This document shows positions 40,484-48,565 of a stretch of DNA of 48,640 nt, in pieces (position 1 is the first letter of the stretch; each line of letters begins with the position of its first letter). The stretch spans positions 1-48,640 of the forward strand of contig JACPTK010000120.1 in assembly GCA_016192825.1 (NCBI GenBank). Direction: 5' to 3'. The notes under the pieces are model-generated. The model was not told the origin of the DNA, did no database searches, and saw only the letters and a program-made list of their open reading frames with translations. The position numbers were made by a program, and so were the translations under genes. This stretch comes from Betaproteobacteria bacterium (GTDB taxonomy: Bacteria > Pseudomonadota > Gammaproteobacteria > Burkholderiales > SG8-41).

Positions 40484-40839
40484 GAATCGAAAGCACCGAA
40501 TTCGGAAGCATCACCATCGACGGCGAGACGTACGACCACGACGTGCTGATCCGGCTGTCCGGCGAGGTCGTCAAGCGCAAGAAAAAGCTGTCCAAGAAGT
40601 ACTACGGCACATCCCACACGATTTCGCGCGAGGAGGCCAAATTCGTCTACGAGAAGGGCTGCCGCGAGCTGATCCTGGGCACCGGCCAGTACGGCAACGT
40701 GGCGCTCTCGCCCGAAGCCGCGGAGTTCTTCGAGGCGAAGCGCTGCCGCATCCTCGCCCAACGGACTCCGGACGCCATCAAGAGCTTCAACCGGTCGTCA
40801 ACCAAGAGAAAAATCGGGCTGTTCCACGTGACGTGCTGA
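40480..40839 (+). CDS. Mth938/DUF498-domain protein
   Basis: This 119-residue protein shows SITIDGETYDHDVLIRLSGE, KKLSKKYYGTSHTISREEAK, LILGTGQYGNVALSPEAAEF and SSTKRKIGLFHVTC, all hallmarks of the Mth938-like fold. Its biochemical role is not known; relatives include a mitochondrial complex I assembly factor. The ATG overlaps the stop of the deleted methyltransferase (ATGA), so the two are coupled. Confidence 0.88.
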   Translation: MRIESTEFGSITIDGETYDHDVLIRLSGEVVKRKKKLSKKYYGTSHTISREEAKFVYEKGCRELILGTGQYGNVALSPEAAEFFEAKRCRILAQRTPDAIKSFNRSSTKRKIGLFHVTC

Positions 40840-40950
40840 AGCCGCGCACCCCGGCTTCGTCTGGCGCTCGTCATGCCCTCGGCATCCGGCCCGGCCGGAT
40901 GCACGCTGGCTCCGTGGAAGGAGCCCGATAGCCAGGGTCGCGGGTCGCGC

Positions 40951-41841
40951 TCAGTAAGTCAGCCGCCCCGGCACCTTGACCCGCACGCGGTAGAGCGAGG
41001 TGATGCCGGTGAGGTAGAGCGAGCGCAGGTCGTCGTCGCCCCACGCGATGTTGGTTACCCTCTCGGGCGTGCGGATGACGCCGAGGCAGCGCGCGCGGGG
41101 GTCGAGCACGTGCACGCCGCCGGGACCGGTGCAGTAGAGGTTGCCGGCGCTGTCGAGCTTCATGCCGTCGGGCCGTCCCTCGCCCTCGCCGGTCAGCGCG
41201 GCCCAGACTTCACCGCCCGTGAGCGTGCCGTCCGACTTCACGCCGAACACGCGGATGTGGCCGCGCATCGTGTCGTTCACGAACAGCCGCTTCTCGTCGA
41301 GCGCGAAGCAGAGCCCGTTCGGCTGTTCGAAATCGTCGGCGAGCAGCTGCGTCGGCGCGCCGTCGCCCGCGACGCGGTAGACACCGCGGAAGGCGAGCTG
41401 CAGCTCGCGCGGCACGCCCACGTCCTCGCGGATGCGCCCGTAGGTGGGGTCGCTGAAGTAGATCGCGCCGTCGGACTTCACCACGATGTCGTTGGGGCTG
41501 TTGAGCTCCCGGCCGCCGTAGTGCGTGGCGAGCACGGTCATCGCGCCGTCCTTTTCCTGGCGCACGACGCGGCTGGTGGCGTGCTCGCACGACACCAGCC
41601 GGCCCTGCCGGTCGTAGGTGTTGCCGTTCGCCTTGCCGCTCGGCTGGCGGAAGGTGCGGATGCCCTCGCCCGTCCGCCAGCTGCGCATGTGGTCGTGCTT
41701 CATGTCGCTGAAGATCACCCGCTTCCCGGCGCGGTCCCACACCGGTCCCTCGCCGAAGCCGAATCCCGTCGCGAGCCGCTCGGCGGCCGCTTCGGCGCCC
41801 GCCACGTCGAGCATCCCCTTTTCGCGAATTTCCAGCGTCAT
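40951..41841 (-). CDS. SMP-30/gluconolactonase-type lactonase
   Basis: This 296-residue six-bladed propeller has FGFGEGPVWDRAGKRVIFSD at the start, which includes the metal-binding Glu, RLVSCEHATSRVV, LNSPNDIVVKSDGAIYFSDP with the Asn ligand, and GRPDGMKLDSAGNLYCTGPG with the Asp ligand. Such enzymes hydrolyse sugar or other lactones with a divalent metal. No signal peptide is seen. The ATG at 41839-41841 behind GAGAAAG is preferred over an upstream TTG. No sugar pathway gene is close. Confidence 0.88.
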   Translation of the reverse strand: MTLEIREKGMLDVAGAEAAAERLATGFGFGEGPVWDRAGKRVIFSDMKHDHMRSWRTGEGIRTFRQPSGKANGNTYDRQGRLVSCEHATSRVVRQEKDGAMTVLATHYGGRELNSPNDIVVKSDGAIYFSDPTYGRIREDVGVPRELQLAFRGVYRVAGDGAPTQLLADDFEQPNGLCFALDEKRLFVNDTMRGHIRVFGVKSDGTLTGGEVWAALTGEGEGRPDGMKLDSAGNLYCTGPGGVHVLDPRARCLGVIRTPERVTNIAWGDDDLRSLYLTGITSLYRVRVKVPGRLTY

Positions 41842-41857
41842 CGGATTCTTTCTCAAA

Positions 41858-41892
41858 ATCGTGAGTGGTGATTGGTGAGTGGTGAGCGGACC
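41858..41892. repeat. GTGAGTG/GTGATTG heptamer array
   Basis: Four to five GTGAGTG/GTGATTG units directly upstream of the lactonase start and 16 bases before the MITE-like element. Confidence 0.8.
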
Positions 41893-41907
41893 TTCAAAGT
41901 CCCGCGC

Positions 41908-42119
41908 CTAGGAGTTTGTCGGACTTAGGGCCGACAAACACCTGATGCAAAACCGCCTGCGCAAAAACGGAAGAAAACGGTTGCAAAAAGCCCTATTTTC
42001 AGCCTGCGCGCGTGCCCGTTGGAGGCCAGGAAGGGTCGTCATCCCGAATTTCATTTGAAATGCGCAGGCGGTTTTGCTGTTAGCAGCCTGTCGGCTTGCC
42101 AAGTCCGACAGGCTGCTAG
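41908..42119. mobile_element. 212-bp MITE-like element with CTAG at both ends (copy B)
   Basis: The same length and plan as copy A: CTAG, left hairpin (AGGAGTTTGTCGG.. / ..CCGACAAACACCT), inner inverted repeats GCAAAACCGCCTGCGC (41947-41962) and GCGCAGGCGGTTTTGC (42062-42077), right hairpin with AGCAGCCTGTCGG and CCGACAGGCTGCT (42082-42117), CTAG. Its body differs from that of copy A, so only the ends are conserved. This suggests that the termini are what a transposase or structure-forming process recognises. No protein is encoded. Confidence 0.82.
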
Positions 42120-42217
42120 GCTATCCCGCTCTCGCGGACGCAGCGCCCGTTACTTTCTTTCCGCGAGCCGGCCTTCCGGCAGGGCGAGCAGCGCGTCGTA
42201 GATCCTGCATTCGGTAT

Positions 42218-42290
42218 GCGTCAGCCGTCAGTCGCCCGACAAGCACCGGTCACGGGTCACCAGTCGCGAGTCACGAATCACGAATCATGG
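42218..42290. repeat. GTCAGCC and TCACGAG/TCACGAA heptamers
   Basis: CAGCCGTCAGTC units followed by CACGGGT, CACCAGT, CGCGAGT, CACGAAT, CACGAAT at 7-base steps; they run to the stop codon of the fused selenoprotein. 42120-42217 shows no gene. Confidence 0.75.
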
Positions 42291-42293
42291 AAG

Positions 42294-44018
42294 TTAGATG
42301 CGGCACGCATCCTCCCCGCACCCGAGGTCCCGGTCGGCGTCGGCGAGCAGCTGCTCGAACGTCTCCGGCACGCGGACGACGCGCCCGATGACCGCCGGGG
42401 AATGCGCCTGCAGCCAGTAGCTGTGGGTCGGATGCCCGCCGCCGGCGACGACGAGCGCGATGTTGTCGGGCTTCTGGCAGATCGGCCACGGATCGAGGGA
42501 GAGGCTCGCACGCGTTACCGGGTTCGCGTCGATCTCGATCCATGCCGGCGCGCCCGCCCGCCGCATCTGCGCCATCGGGATCTTCGAGTTCTCCCACAGG
42601 AACTCGCGGATCGAGCGCTGGGTCCAGCCGAGCTCCGCCATCCGCCGCGCGACGATCGGCGCGAGCATCATGATGCCGGGCGTGCCCTTCTCCCATCCGG
42701 CGAGCGCCGCGAGGTTGGGCGTGCGCATGAAGTCCGCCATGCGCCACATGCCGTTCAGCGCATCTTCCTCCGGCGTTTCCTTCTTCGCGCCCCGGCGCCG
42801 GACATTGGTGACCCCGCTCGCGAAGGCGACCGAGACCGAATTCGTGCCCGGCGCGAAACCGTGGCGCTGGGTCGCGTGCGGCTGCCATCCTGGCGGGAGT
42901 CCCTCCTCGTCCTCGGCGAAGACCGCGTTGGTGTAGCGCATGGCCCCGAAGATCGCCATCGTGCCGACGCCCGGCAGCGCGCCGCCCACGTTCTGCTGCA
43001 GGAGGCGCAGCGCGCGCCCGATGCTCGCCCCGGCGGGCCGCTGCGGGTCCGGCCCGAGCAGGCCGAACCCCGAATTGAGGCGGATTTGCTTCGCGATCGG
43101 CCCGTTGACGATAACGGCGGGGAACGGTCCGCCCGAAGTGGCCTGCAGCTGGTCGAAACCCTCGGACGCGAGGCATGCTTCCACCGCGGCAACCAGCACC
43201 GGCAGGTACTCGGGCCGCCCCCCGGCCATGGCGAGCGTGATGGCGCAGGTCTCGACGGTGGTGACGCCGCCGCGCGGCGGGAACTTGCCGAGCACGTGCG
43301 TGCGCGGAGCCGTGGAGCCCCGGAGCATCCAGTCCACGCGCTCCTTCGTTGCGGGCCACAGCGGCAGGCCATCGCCCCACAGGTTGGCAAGCAGGAGGTT
43401 GTTGGCCTTGACGAGAGCGTCCTCGTAGCTGGCGCCCTCGACGGAGAGCATCGTTGCCGAGCCCGCCGCCTGCGCGAACTCCGATTTCCAGCGGGTAAGC
43501 CCGTCGTAGAACTCGCGCTTGCGCGCCTTGAGGGAGGCGAGATCGCTCCCCGGCAGGAACATCTGGATCGGGAACGTGACCATGGCCGCGTCGGGCGCGA
43601 ACCCGATCCCGGACACGGCGTTCTTCATGACGCCCACGAAATCCGTCCGCGTGAGCGTGACGGTGGGGATCCCGAGCGCTTCTATCCTAGCGGCTGCACG
43701 GCCGCATGCTGTGGCGCAGGCCCCTCAAGCCGCGTTGCCGACGATGACGGCGTCGACGCCGCTCTTTTTCACGGCCGCGGCGGTTTCCTCCGTGCCGATC
43801 AAAGCGTTGCCCTGCGGGAAGGCGTCGATCGGCAGCACGGTGACGCCCGGAAAATCGGCCTCGAGCATCTCCTTCAGCATCGGCAGCATGCGATAGGCCT
43901 GCCACTGCTCGTTGCTGACGAAGCCGATGCGCCTGCCCTCGAGCGAGGCGAGCCGCGGCGCGTGCGGCTGCGTCACCTCGAGCGCGCCCGACGGGTCGTG
44001 GAACTCCAGTCTGATCAC
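42294..44018 (-). CDS. Fused UGSC-type selenoprotein (Sec98) with large C-terminal domain
   Basis: A GTG at 44016-44018 behind GGAGGAGG opens 97 codons ending VIVGNAA. TGA follows at 43725-43727 and the frame then stays open for 476 codons: GACATACGRAAARIEALGIP, LTRTDFVGVMKNAV and on to CGEDACRI. The product is 574 residues. Residues 1-160 resemble the UGSC protein at 6626 (Sec-G-A-C here); residues 180-574 resemble the partner protein at 5307. Reading the TGA as stop would cut off a strong N-terminal domain; starting downstream would leave the large domain without it. Hence Sec insertion is the best explanation. The protein is cytoplasmic. It follows a small lysine-rich gene by 17 bases. The reaction is unknown, but Sec-x-x-Cys suggests redox chemistry. 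Confidence 0.78.
43692..43722 (-). promoter_or_regulatory. Possible SECIS hairpin after the fused selenoprotein TGA
   Basis: On the minus-strand RNA GGC(C)UGC pairs with GCAGCC (one bulge), and GCC-A-CA pairs with UG-C-GGC above it, leaving a GCA loop that begins 15 bases behind the UGA with G first. The structure is less regular than the one at 6838-6870 and has a three-base bulge on its 3' side. Confidence 0.45.
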
Positions 44019-44035
44019 GGCACCTCCTCCTGCTT

Positions 44036-44236
44036 TCAGCCGTTCGATTCGCCCGTCCCGGACGCCCCCTCGGCGGCGGGTTCCGCCGGGCCGGGCGTAT
44101 CCGTCGCAGCGGCCGGCTCCGCGTCGCCGGCGGCGGCCTGCTTCGCGGCGAGCTTGCGCAGGCGCTTTTCCTCCTGTTTTTTTCTCTTCGCCAGGTCCCT
44201 CTGGCGCCTCTCGAACTGGTAGTTGGGTTTTGCCAA
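44036..44236 (-). CDS. Small charged protein of unknown function
   Basis: This 66-residue protein starts MAKPNYQFERRQRDLAKRKK and continues QEEKRLRKLAAKQ, then has an Ala/Pro/Glu-rich tail. The strongly basic helical N-terminus is common to short hypothetical proteins found in betaproteobacteria. It may bind nucleic acid or be a ribosome-associated factor. It lies 31 bases behind cspA and 17 bases before the fused selenoprotein gene, so it may link these in one transcript. Confidence 0.75.
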   Translation of the reverse strand: MAKPNYQFERRQRDLAKRKKQEEKRLRKLAAKQAAAGDAEPAAATDTPGPAEPAAEGASGTGESNG

Positions 44237-44267
44237 GCGGTGACTCCCGGTCGCGGCCGACGCCAGG

Positions 44268-44474
44268 TCAGGCCGTCTTCAGATTGTCGGCAGAGGTCTT
44301 TCCGTCCTTGCCGCGGACGAGCTCGAACTGGACCTTCTGTCCGTCCGAGAGCGTGCCGAGGCCGGCGCGCTCGACGGCGGAGATGTGCACGAACACGTCC
44401 TTCGAGCCGTCATCCGGCTGGATGAAGCCGTAACCCTTCGTCTTGTTGAACCACTTCACCGTTCCGCTGGGCAT
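44268..44474 (-). CDS. cspA: Cold shock protein of the CspA family
   Basis: This 68-residue protein has the RNP1-like KGYGFIQPDD and RNP2-like VFVHISAVE motifs, the start GTVKWFNKTKGYGF and the end GPQA-like GKTSADNLKTA. It is an RNA chaperone or transcription antiterminator. AGGAGAG precedes the ATG. An intrinsic-terminator-like hairpin with a T run lies in the 51 bases upstream, so the gene has its own promoter or is subject to leader control. Confidence 0.93.
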   Translation of the reverse strand: MPSGTVKWFNKTKGYGFIQPDDGSKDVFVHISAVERAGLGTLSDGQKVQFELVRGKDGKTSADNLKTA

Positions 44475-44491
44475 TGCGATCTCTCCTGGAA

Positions 44492-44517
44492 GAAAAAAAC
44501 ACGACGGGACACCCGTC
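44492..44517 (-). terminator. Intrinsic terminator upstream of cspA
   Basis: On the minus strand GACGGG-TGT-CCCGTC (44517-44503) is a perfect 6-bp stem with a 3-base loop, followed by GTGTTTTTTT. It would end the transcript of the gene at 44526 and insulate cspA. Confidence 0.8.
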
Positions 44518-44525
44518 CGGCCGGA

Positions 44526-44705
44526 TCATTTCCCGCCGGGCGCATGAGCGAGCTTGGTAACGCGATAGTTGATGGCGCCGGAGCCGTGCCGCCCGGCGTT
44601 GGTGAACTTGTGGTAACCGTTGCAGTGCGCGCAGCGGTGCAGGAACTCGTCGCCTTTCCCGGTCGTGCGGACCTCGGTCGTCTTGCCGCAATGATGGCAT
44701 CTCAT
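44526..44705 (-). CDS. Small zinc-ribbon-like protein
   Basis: This 59-residue protein has C3-x2-C6 (RCHHCGK) and C-x2-C (HRCAHCNGYHKF), forming a likely zinc ribbon, then a basic tail. Short proteins of this kind may bind RNA or regulate transcription. Its stop codon lies 9 bases from the terminator. I know no precise family. Confidence 0.7.
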   Translation of the reverse strand: MRCHHCGKTTEVRTTGKGDEFLHRCAHCNGYHKFTNAGRHGSGAINYRVTKLAHAPGGK

Positions 44706-44953
44706 GTGGATTCGGTCACGCGGGAGCCGATAGGGCCTGAAAAGCGGTTCATTCCGACTCGTTAACGAGGGGCGTTGGAAGGGTTGCCCGCCATGACGGC
44801 AACGGCGCGGGGCGTGGAAGGTATCAAGCGGCGTATCCGGGTGCCCAATGATACACCCATCGGGGCGGGAAGTCCCGGTTTCGCGGCGCTTTGGTGTTCC
44901 GCAGTCCGATCGCGCCCGTTCCCCGGCGCGCCGTGGCCGCCCGGCCGCCGCGG

Positions 44954-45475
44954 CTAATCCGGCTGCAGGCCGAACGTGGCGGCGAGCGTGCAGGCGAGAT
45001 CCATGATGCCCACGAGCGCGGCGATCTCCACGATTTCCTTCGCGGAAAAGTGCGCCGCAAGCTTCGTCATCAGGCCCTCCCCGACCGCGCCTGCCGACCG
45101 CACCATCGCCTCCGCGAATTCGAGCGCGGCGGCTTCTCCCGCATCGAGCGCGCGGTAATCCGAGCGGGCGATAGCGTCCAGTTCCTCGCCGCTCACCCCG
45201 TGCTTGAGCGCGTAGCGCCCGTGGGAGCCCGTGCAGTAGGCGCTCCCCCGCAGCCGCGCGACCCGGTACGCGATCTTCTCCTTGAACGCCCGCGGCAGCG
45301 TCCCGGCGTCGAGCGCGGCGTGGAAGTAGGCGCGGTGCGCCGCGAGGATCTCCGGCCGGTGCGCGAGCGTGCGGTACATCCCGGGCACGCGCCCGCGCGT
45401 TTGGCGCAACTGCTTGAAGACTTCCCGCAGCTCCGCGGGCTCGTTGTGCGGCTCGACCATCGGTATGCGTGGCAT
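44954..45475 (-). CDS. AhpD-like/carboxymuconolactone decarboxylase-family protein
   Basis: This 173-residue alpha-helical protein has RVPGMYRTLAHRPEILAAHR, AFKEKIAYRVARLRGSAYCT and GSHGRYALKHGVS, with C-T-G-S-H in place of the C-x-x-C-x-x-x-H of AhpD. So it lacks the second Cys and is probably of the peroxidase-like or decarboxylase-like branch with a single Cys. It is cytoplasmic. The gap to the next gene (44706-44953) holds nothing I recognise. A heptamer array lies upstream. Confidence 0.82.
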   Translation of the reverse strand: MPRIPMVEPHNEPAELREVFKQLRQTRGRVPGMYRTLAHRPEILAAHRAYFHAALDAGTLPRAFKEKIAYRVARLRGSAYCTGSHGRYALKHGVSGEELDAIARSDYRALDAGEAAALEFAEAMVRSAGAVGEGLMTKLAAHFSAKEIVEIAALVGIMDLACTLAATFGLQPD

Positions 45476-45482
45476 GGCCCGA

Positions 45483-45517
45483 ATGCGTGATTGGTGAGTA
45501 GTGAGTGGTGATTGGAC
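45483..45517. repeat. GTGATTG/GTGAGTA heptamer array
   Basis: Five GTGATTG/GTGAGTR units start nine bases upstream of the AhpD-like start codon and fill most of the gap to the deleted Bug gene. Confidence 0.8.
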
Positions 45518-45567
45518 GTTGCGCTATGGCGCACACGCCGCCGGTCGCCTGCCGCGCGTCACGGCCC

Positions 45568-46161
45568 TCATTGCGGCCGTATACCCGCTTGCCGCGCGAG
45601 CTTCGCCATCTCGGCGACCTGCTCGGCGATCAGCTCGTCGAACCCGGCGGGCGTGGTCGGGTCGGGCTCGACGCCGAGCGCGGTCATCTTCTGATGGATC
45701 TCCGGCAGCGCGAGAATGCGGGTGATCTGCGCGTGCAGCTTGTTGATGATCGCGCGCGGCGTCTTCGCCGGCGCGAGCACCCCGGACCACGTGTCGAAGC
45801 GGAAACCCGGCAGCGCGGACTCGGCGAGCGTCGGCACGTCGGGGATCGCGCCGACGCGCTTCAGGCACGACACCCCGAGCGCCCGCAGCTTGCCCGCCTT
45901 CACGAGCGGAATCGAGCCGGAGAGCGGCGACATGAAGAACTGCACGCGGCCGGCAATGGTGTCGTTCAGCGACTCGGTGAGCTTCGCCCCGATCATCCGC
46001 GAGGTAATGTCGGGTGTGCCGCCCGGCGTGAACCCGATCACGACGCGGACCGGCCGCGCCGGGTAGCGCGAGGCCTCGCCGCTCTGCGCCGCCCAGGCGG
46101 CCGCGGGAATGAAGCAAGCAACCGTCAAGAAAACCGTAGTGCGCGTGAAGCGTAATTTCAT
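45568..46161 (-). pseudogene. Bug/TctC solute-binding protein with a 120-residue internal deletion
   Basis: The 197-residue frame has an intact signal peptide (MKLRFTRTTVFLTVACFIPA, then AAWAAQ) and Bug start YPARPVRVVIGFTPGGTPDI. After GAKLTESLN it jumps to DTIAGRVQFFMSPLSG and then goes on normally with KAGKLRALGVSCLKRVGAIP, PTLAESALPGFRFDTW and the usual C-terminus. In the intact paralogue at 25335 about 120 residues separate these points, including the VVVDNRPG and PYKG ligand loops. The deletion keeps the frame. A working ligand site is unlikely. Confidence 0.82.
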
Positions 46162-46332
46162 ATATCGGACTTTTCCCTGCGTTCGAACATTGACGCGTGA
46201 CAGTATATCCGCGGAGCAGCAATTCGGGTTCAGAAATGCCCACCACGCATCACCATCACTGCCGCCGTCGCGTTGACTGCCGCGACCTCGCGTTATACGC
46301 TACGGCGCGCCCACCGCAGACGAGGAGGCCGC

Positions 46333-47505
46333 TTGAACGCGCCCGTCGACGCCCCGCCGAAATACTTCACCTATTACCCCGGCAACTACCGCTGGTCGGC
46401 GGAGATGCTGGTCATCCTCAGCACCGCGCCGTACGGCGGCGCGGAGATCTCCGAAGTGGACCGCATCGGGCGCGGGCTGCGCGACCGTGTGGGCGACGAC
46501 GAAGCGTGGTTCGAGGCGTGGCGCGAGGGCGCCGATCTGCTGCGGCTGCGCGCCGGGGAAGCGGAGGCGAAAGGCCACGCGCTGACGGCAGCGTCGAATT
46601 ATCTGCGCGCGAATTTCTACTACCAGACCGCCGATCACTTCCGTCAGCCCAAGGACGAAAAGGCGCTCGCGGTCTACCGCCAGTCGCTCGAGTGCTTCCG
46701 CCAGTTCGCCGCGCTCACCGACCGGCCGCGCATCGAGACGGTCGAACTGCCGTTCGAGGGCGGCTCTTTCCCCGCCTACTTCGTGCACGCGGTGAACGCC
46801 GGCGGGAAGCGCAATCCATGCGTCGTGCGCTTCGGCGGCTTCGACACGCAGAAGGAAATGCAGTACCTGCGCGGCACGCCCGAGCTCGCGCGCCGCGGCA
46901 TCTCCTACCTGCTGGTGGACGGCCCCGGCCAGGGCGAGTCGATCCGCTTTCGCGGCCTGCACCTGCGCCACGATTTCGAGGTCGCAGGCAGCGCGGCGCT
47001 CGATTACCTCGCCACGCGCGGGGACGTGGACATGGCGCGCGTAGCCGTCATGGCGATGAGCCTCGGCGGCTACTACGCGCCGCGCATGGCGGCGATGGAC
47101 CCACGCTACAAGGCGTGCGTGACGTGGGGCGCGATCTGGGACTACCACGCCACCTGGGTGCGGCGGCTCGAGCGGATCAAGCAGGCCGCGCTGCCGGTGC
47201 CGGCGGACCACCTGCTGTGGGCGTGCGGCGTGGACGACTACGACGCGGCGCTGAAGAAAATCGAGGGCTTCCGCCTCGACGGCGTCGCGCAGAAGGTGAA
47301 ATGCCCGTTCCTGCTGCTGCACGGCGCGGCCGACGCGCAGGTCTCGATGGCGGAGGCGCAGCGGCTGTTCGACGCGATCGGCTCGAAGGACAAGACCTTC
47401 CGCGTGTTCACCGAAGCGGAAGGCGGCGCCCAGCATTGTCAGCGCGATTACCTGACGCGGGCGATCGACGTCATGGCCGACTGGCTCGATGAGAAACTCA
47501 AATGA
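46333..47505 (+). CDS. Alpha/beta hydrolase of the DUF1100/pseudooxynicotine-hydrolase-like group
   Basis: This 390-residue protein has a long helical N-terminal part (EAWFEAWREGADLLRLRAGE, ASNYLRANFYYQTADHFRQP) followed by the hydrolase core. The nucleophile Ser243 is in VAVMAMSLGGYYAPR, the acid in LLHGAADAQVSM and the His in GAQHCQRDY. The architecture resembles 2,6-dihydroxypseudooxynicotine hydrolase and FrsA-like enzymes that split C-C or ester bonds. I prefer the TTG start at 46333-46335 since GAGGAGG lies five bases before it; an ATG at 46273 would add 20 atypical residues. It is divergent from the deleted Bug gene. Confidence 0.82.
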   Translation: MNAPVDAPPKYFTYYPGNYRWSAEMLVILSTAPYGGAEISEVDRIGRGLRDRVGDDEAWFEAWREGADLLRLRAGEAEAKGHALTAASNYLRANFYYQTADHFRQPKDEKALAVYRQSLECFRQFAALTDRPRIETVELPFEGGSFPAYFVHAVNAGGKRNPCVVRFGGFDTQKEMQYLRGTPELARRGISYLLVDGPGQGESIRFRGLHLRHDFEVAGSAALDYLATRGDVDMARVAVMAMSLGGYYAPRMAAMDPRYKACVTWGAIWDYHATWVRRLERIKQAALPVPADHLLWACGVDDYDAALKKIEGFRLDGVAQKVKCPFLLLHGAADAQVSMAEAQRLFDAIGSKDKTFRVFTEAEGGAQHCQRDYLTRAIDVMADWLDEKLK

Positions 47506-47572
47506 CTGGCGGCTCGCGGCTCGTGACTGGTGTTTTGTGCACTATCTATAAGAATCCCGAGGAGGACGGTTT

Positions 47573-48559
47573 ATGAAGATGCGCTCGCTGTCGCTTGTTT
47601 CCCTTTTCCCTTTTGTCCTGTGCCTCGGGCTATCGCCTGCCACCGCGCAGGAATGGAAGCCGTCGCGCAACATCGACATCATCGTGTCCTCGGGGGCTGG
47701 CGGCGCCGCGGACCGGGAGGCAAGGGAAACCCAGCGCTTCCTGCAGCAACTGCCCGGCATGCCGCCGGTGACGGTAATCAACCGCCAGGGCGGCGGCGGA
47801 ACAGTGGCCTGGAGCTCGGTGATACAGCGCAAGGGCGACGCGCACACGATTTCTACGCTCAATGTGGCGCTGCTCACCAACCAGATTCTCGGCACCGCGA
47901 AGATCGGCTACCGCGATCTCACGCCGCTTGCCGTCCTCATGCGCGAGTACGTCGCGGTATGGACCCGGACCGCGTCGCCGATTGGCTCGGCCAAGGATCT
48001 CGTCGAGCGGCTGAAGACGGATCCCTCGTCGGTGAGCTTCGGCCTGTCGCCGGCGCTCGGCAATCAGAACCACATCGTGCTCGGCATGATCGCGAAGGCC
48101 GCGGGCATCGATCCGAAGGCGCTGAAGATCGTGGTCTACTCCTCCGGCGGCCAGGGCATGACCGCGGCGCTGGGCGGTCACGTGGAGGTCTGGGCCGGCA
48201 CGCTCGGCGGTGCGCTGGCCCGCGCGAAGAAGGGCGGTGGAGTCCGCGTGCTCGGCGTAAGCGCGGAGCAGCGCGCCCCCGGCGCGGCGGCGGAGCTGCC
48301 GACCTTCCGCGAGCAGGGCATCGACGCGGTCTACGCGGCCTTTCGCGGCTGGCAGGGCCCCCCGGGCCTGACACCGGCGCAGCGCGCGTTCTGGGACCAG
48401 ACGTTCTCGACCATCGTCCAAAGCGACGAATGGAAGGAGGTCGAGCTGAAGAACGCGTGGGGCAGCGGCTACCTCGACAGCGCCGCCACGCGCAAGCACC
48501 TCGACGCCGAGTTCGAGTCGCTGCGCAAAACGCTGGCGGAGCTGGGCGTCATCAAGTAG
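47573..48559 (+). CDS. Bug/TctC-family periplasmic solute-binding protein
   Basis: This 328-residue protein has a signal peptide ending near ATAQEWKP. Its N-terminus RNIDIIVSSGAGGAADREAR is less typical than those of its paralogues, but VTVINRQGGGGTVAWSSVIQ, YRDLTPLAVLM, LKIVVYSSGGQGMTAALGGH and KNAWGSGYLDS are of the family. It may belong to a divergent branch. GAGGA precedes the ATG. A GATGAGG array starts seven bases behind its stop. Confidence 0.87.
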   Translation: MKMRSLSLVSLFPFVLCLGLSPATAQEWKPSRNIDIIVSSGAGGAADREARETQRFLQQLPGMPPVTVINRQGGGGTVAWSSVIQRKGDAHTISTLNVALLTNQILGTAKIGYRDLTPLAVLMREYVAVWTRTASPIGSAKDLVERLKTDPSSVSFGLSPALGNQNHIVLGMIAKAAGIDPKALKIVVYSSGGQGMTAALGGHVEVWAGTLGGALARAKKGGGVRVLGVSAEQRAPGAAAELPTFREQGIDAVYAAFRGWQGPPGLTPAQRAFWDQTFSTIVQSDEWKEVELKNAWGSGYLDSAATRKHLDAEFESLRKTLAELGVIK

Positions 48560-48565
48560 CCCCTT

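Noticed and set aside
42120-42217. Short minus-strand frame reading IYDALLALPEGRLAERK
   Set aside because: Too short, without a start signal or known family; may be a decayed gene end but cannot be supported.
41858-42293. A gene in the 450-base gap before the fused selenoprotein end
   Set aside because: It is made of heptamers, the 212-bp element and about 100 bases with no recognisable frame.
44954-45475. AhpD-like protein as a third selenoprotein
   Set aside because: Its active site is read as Cys (C-T-G-S-H) and there is no internal TGA.
1429-46449. Long open frames opposite the real genes (for example 5403-6449, 26363-27826, 33537-36029, 46300-47436)
   Set aside because: They are mirror frames of GC-rich genes, rich in Arg/Ala/His and without family motifs.
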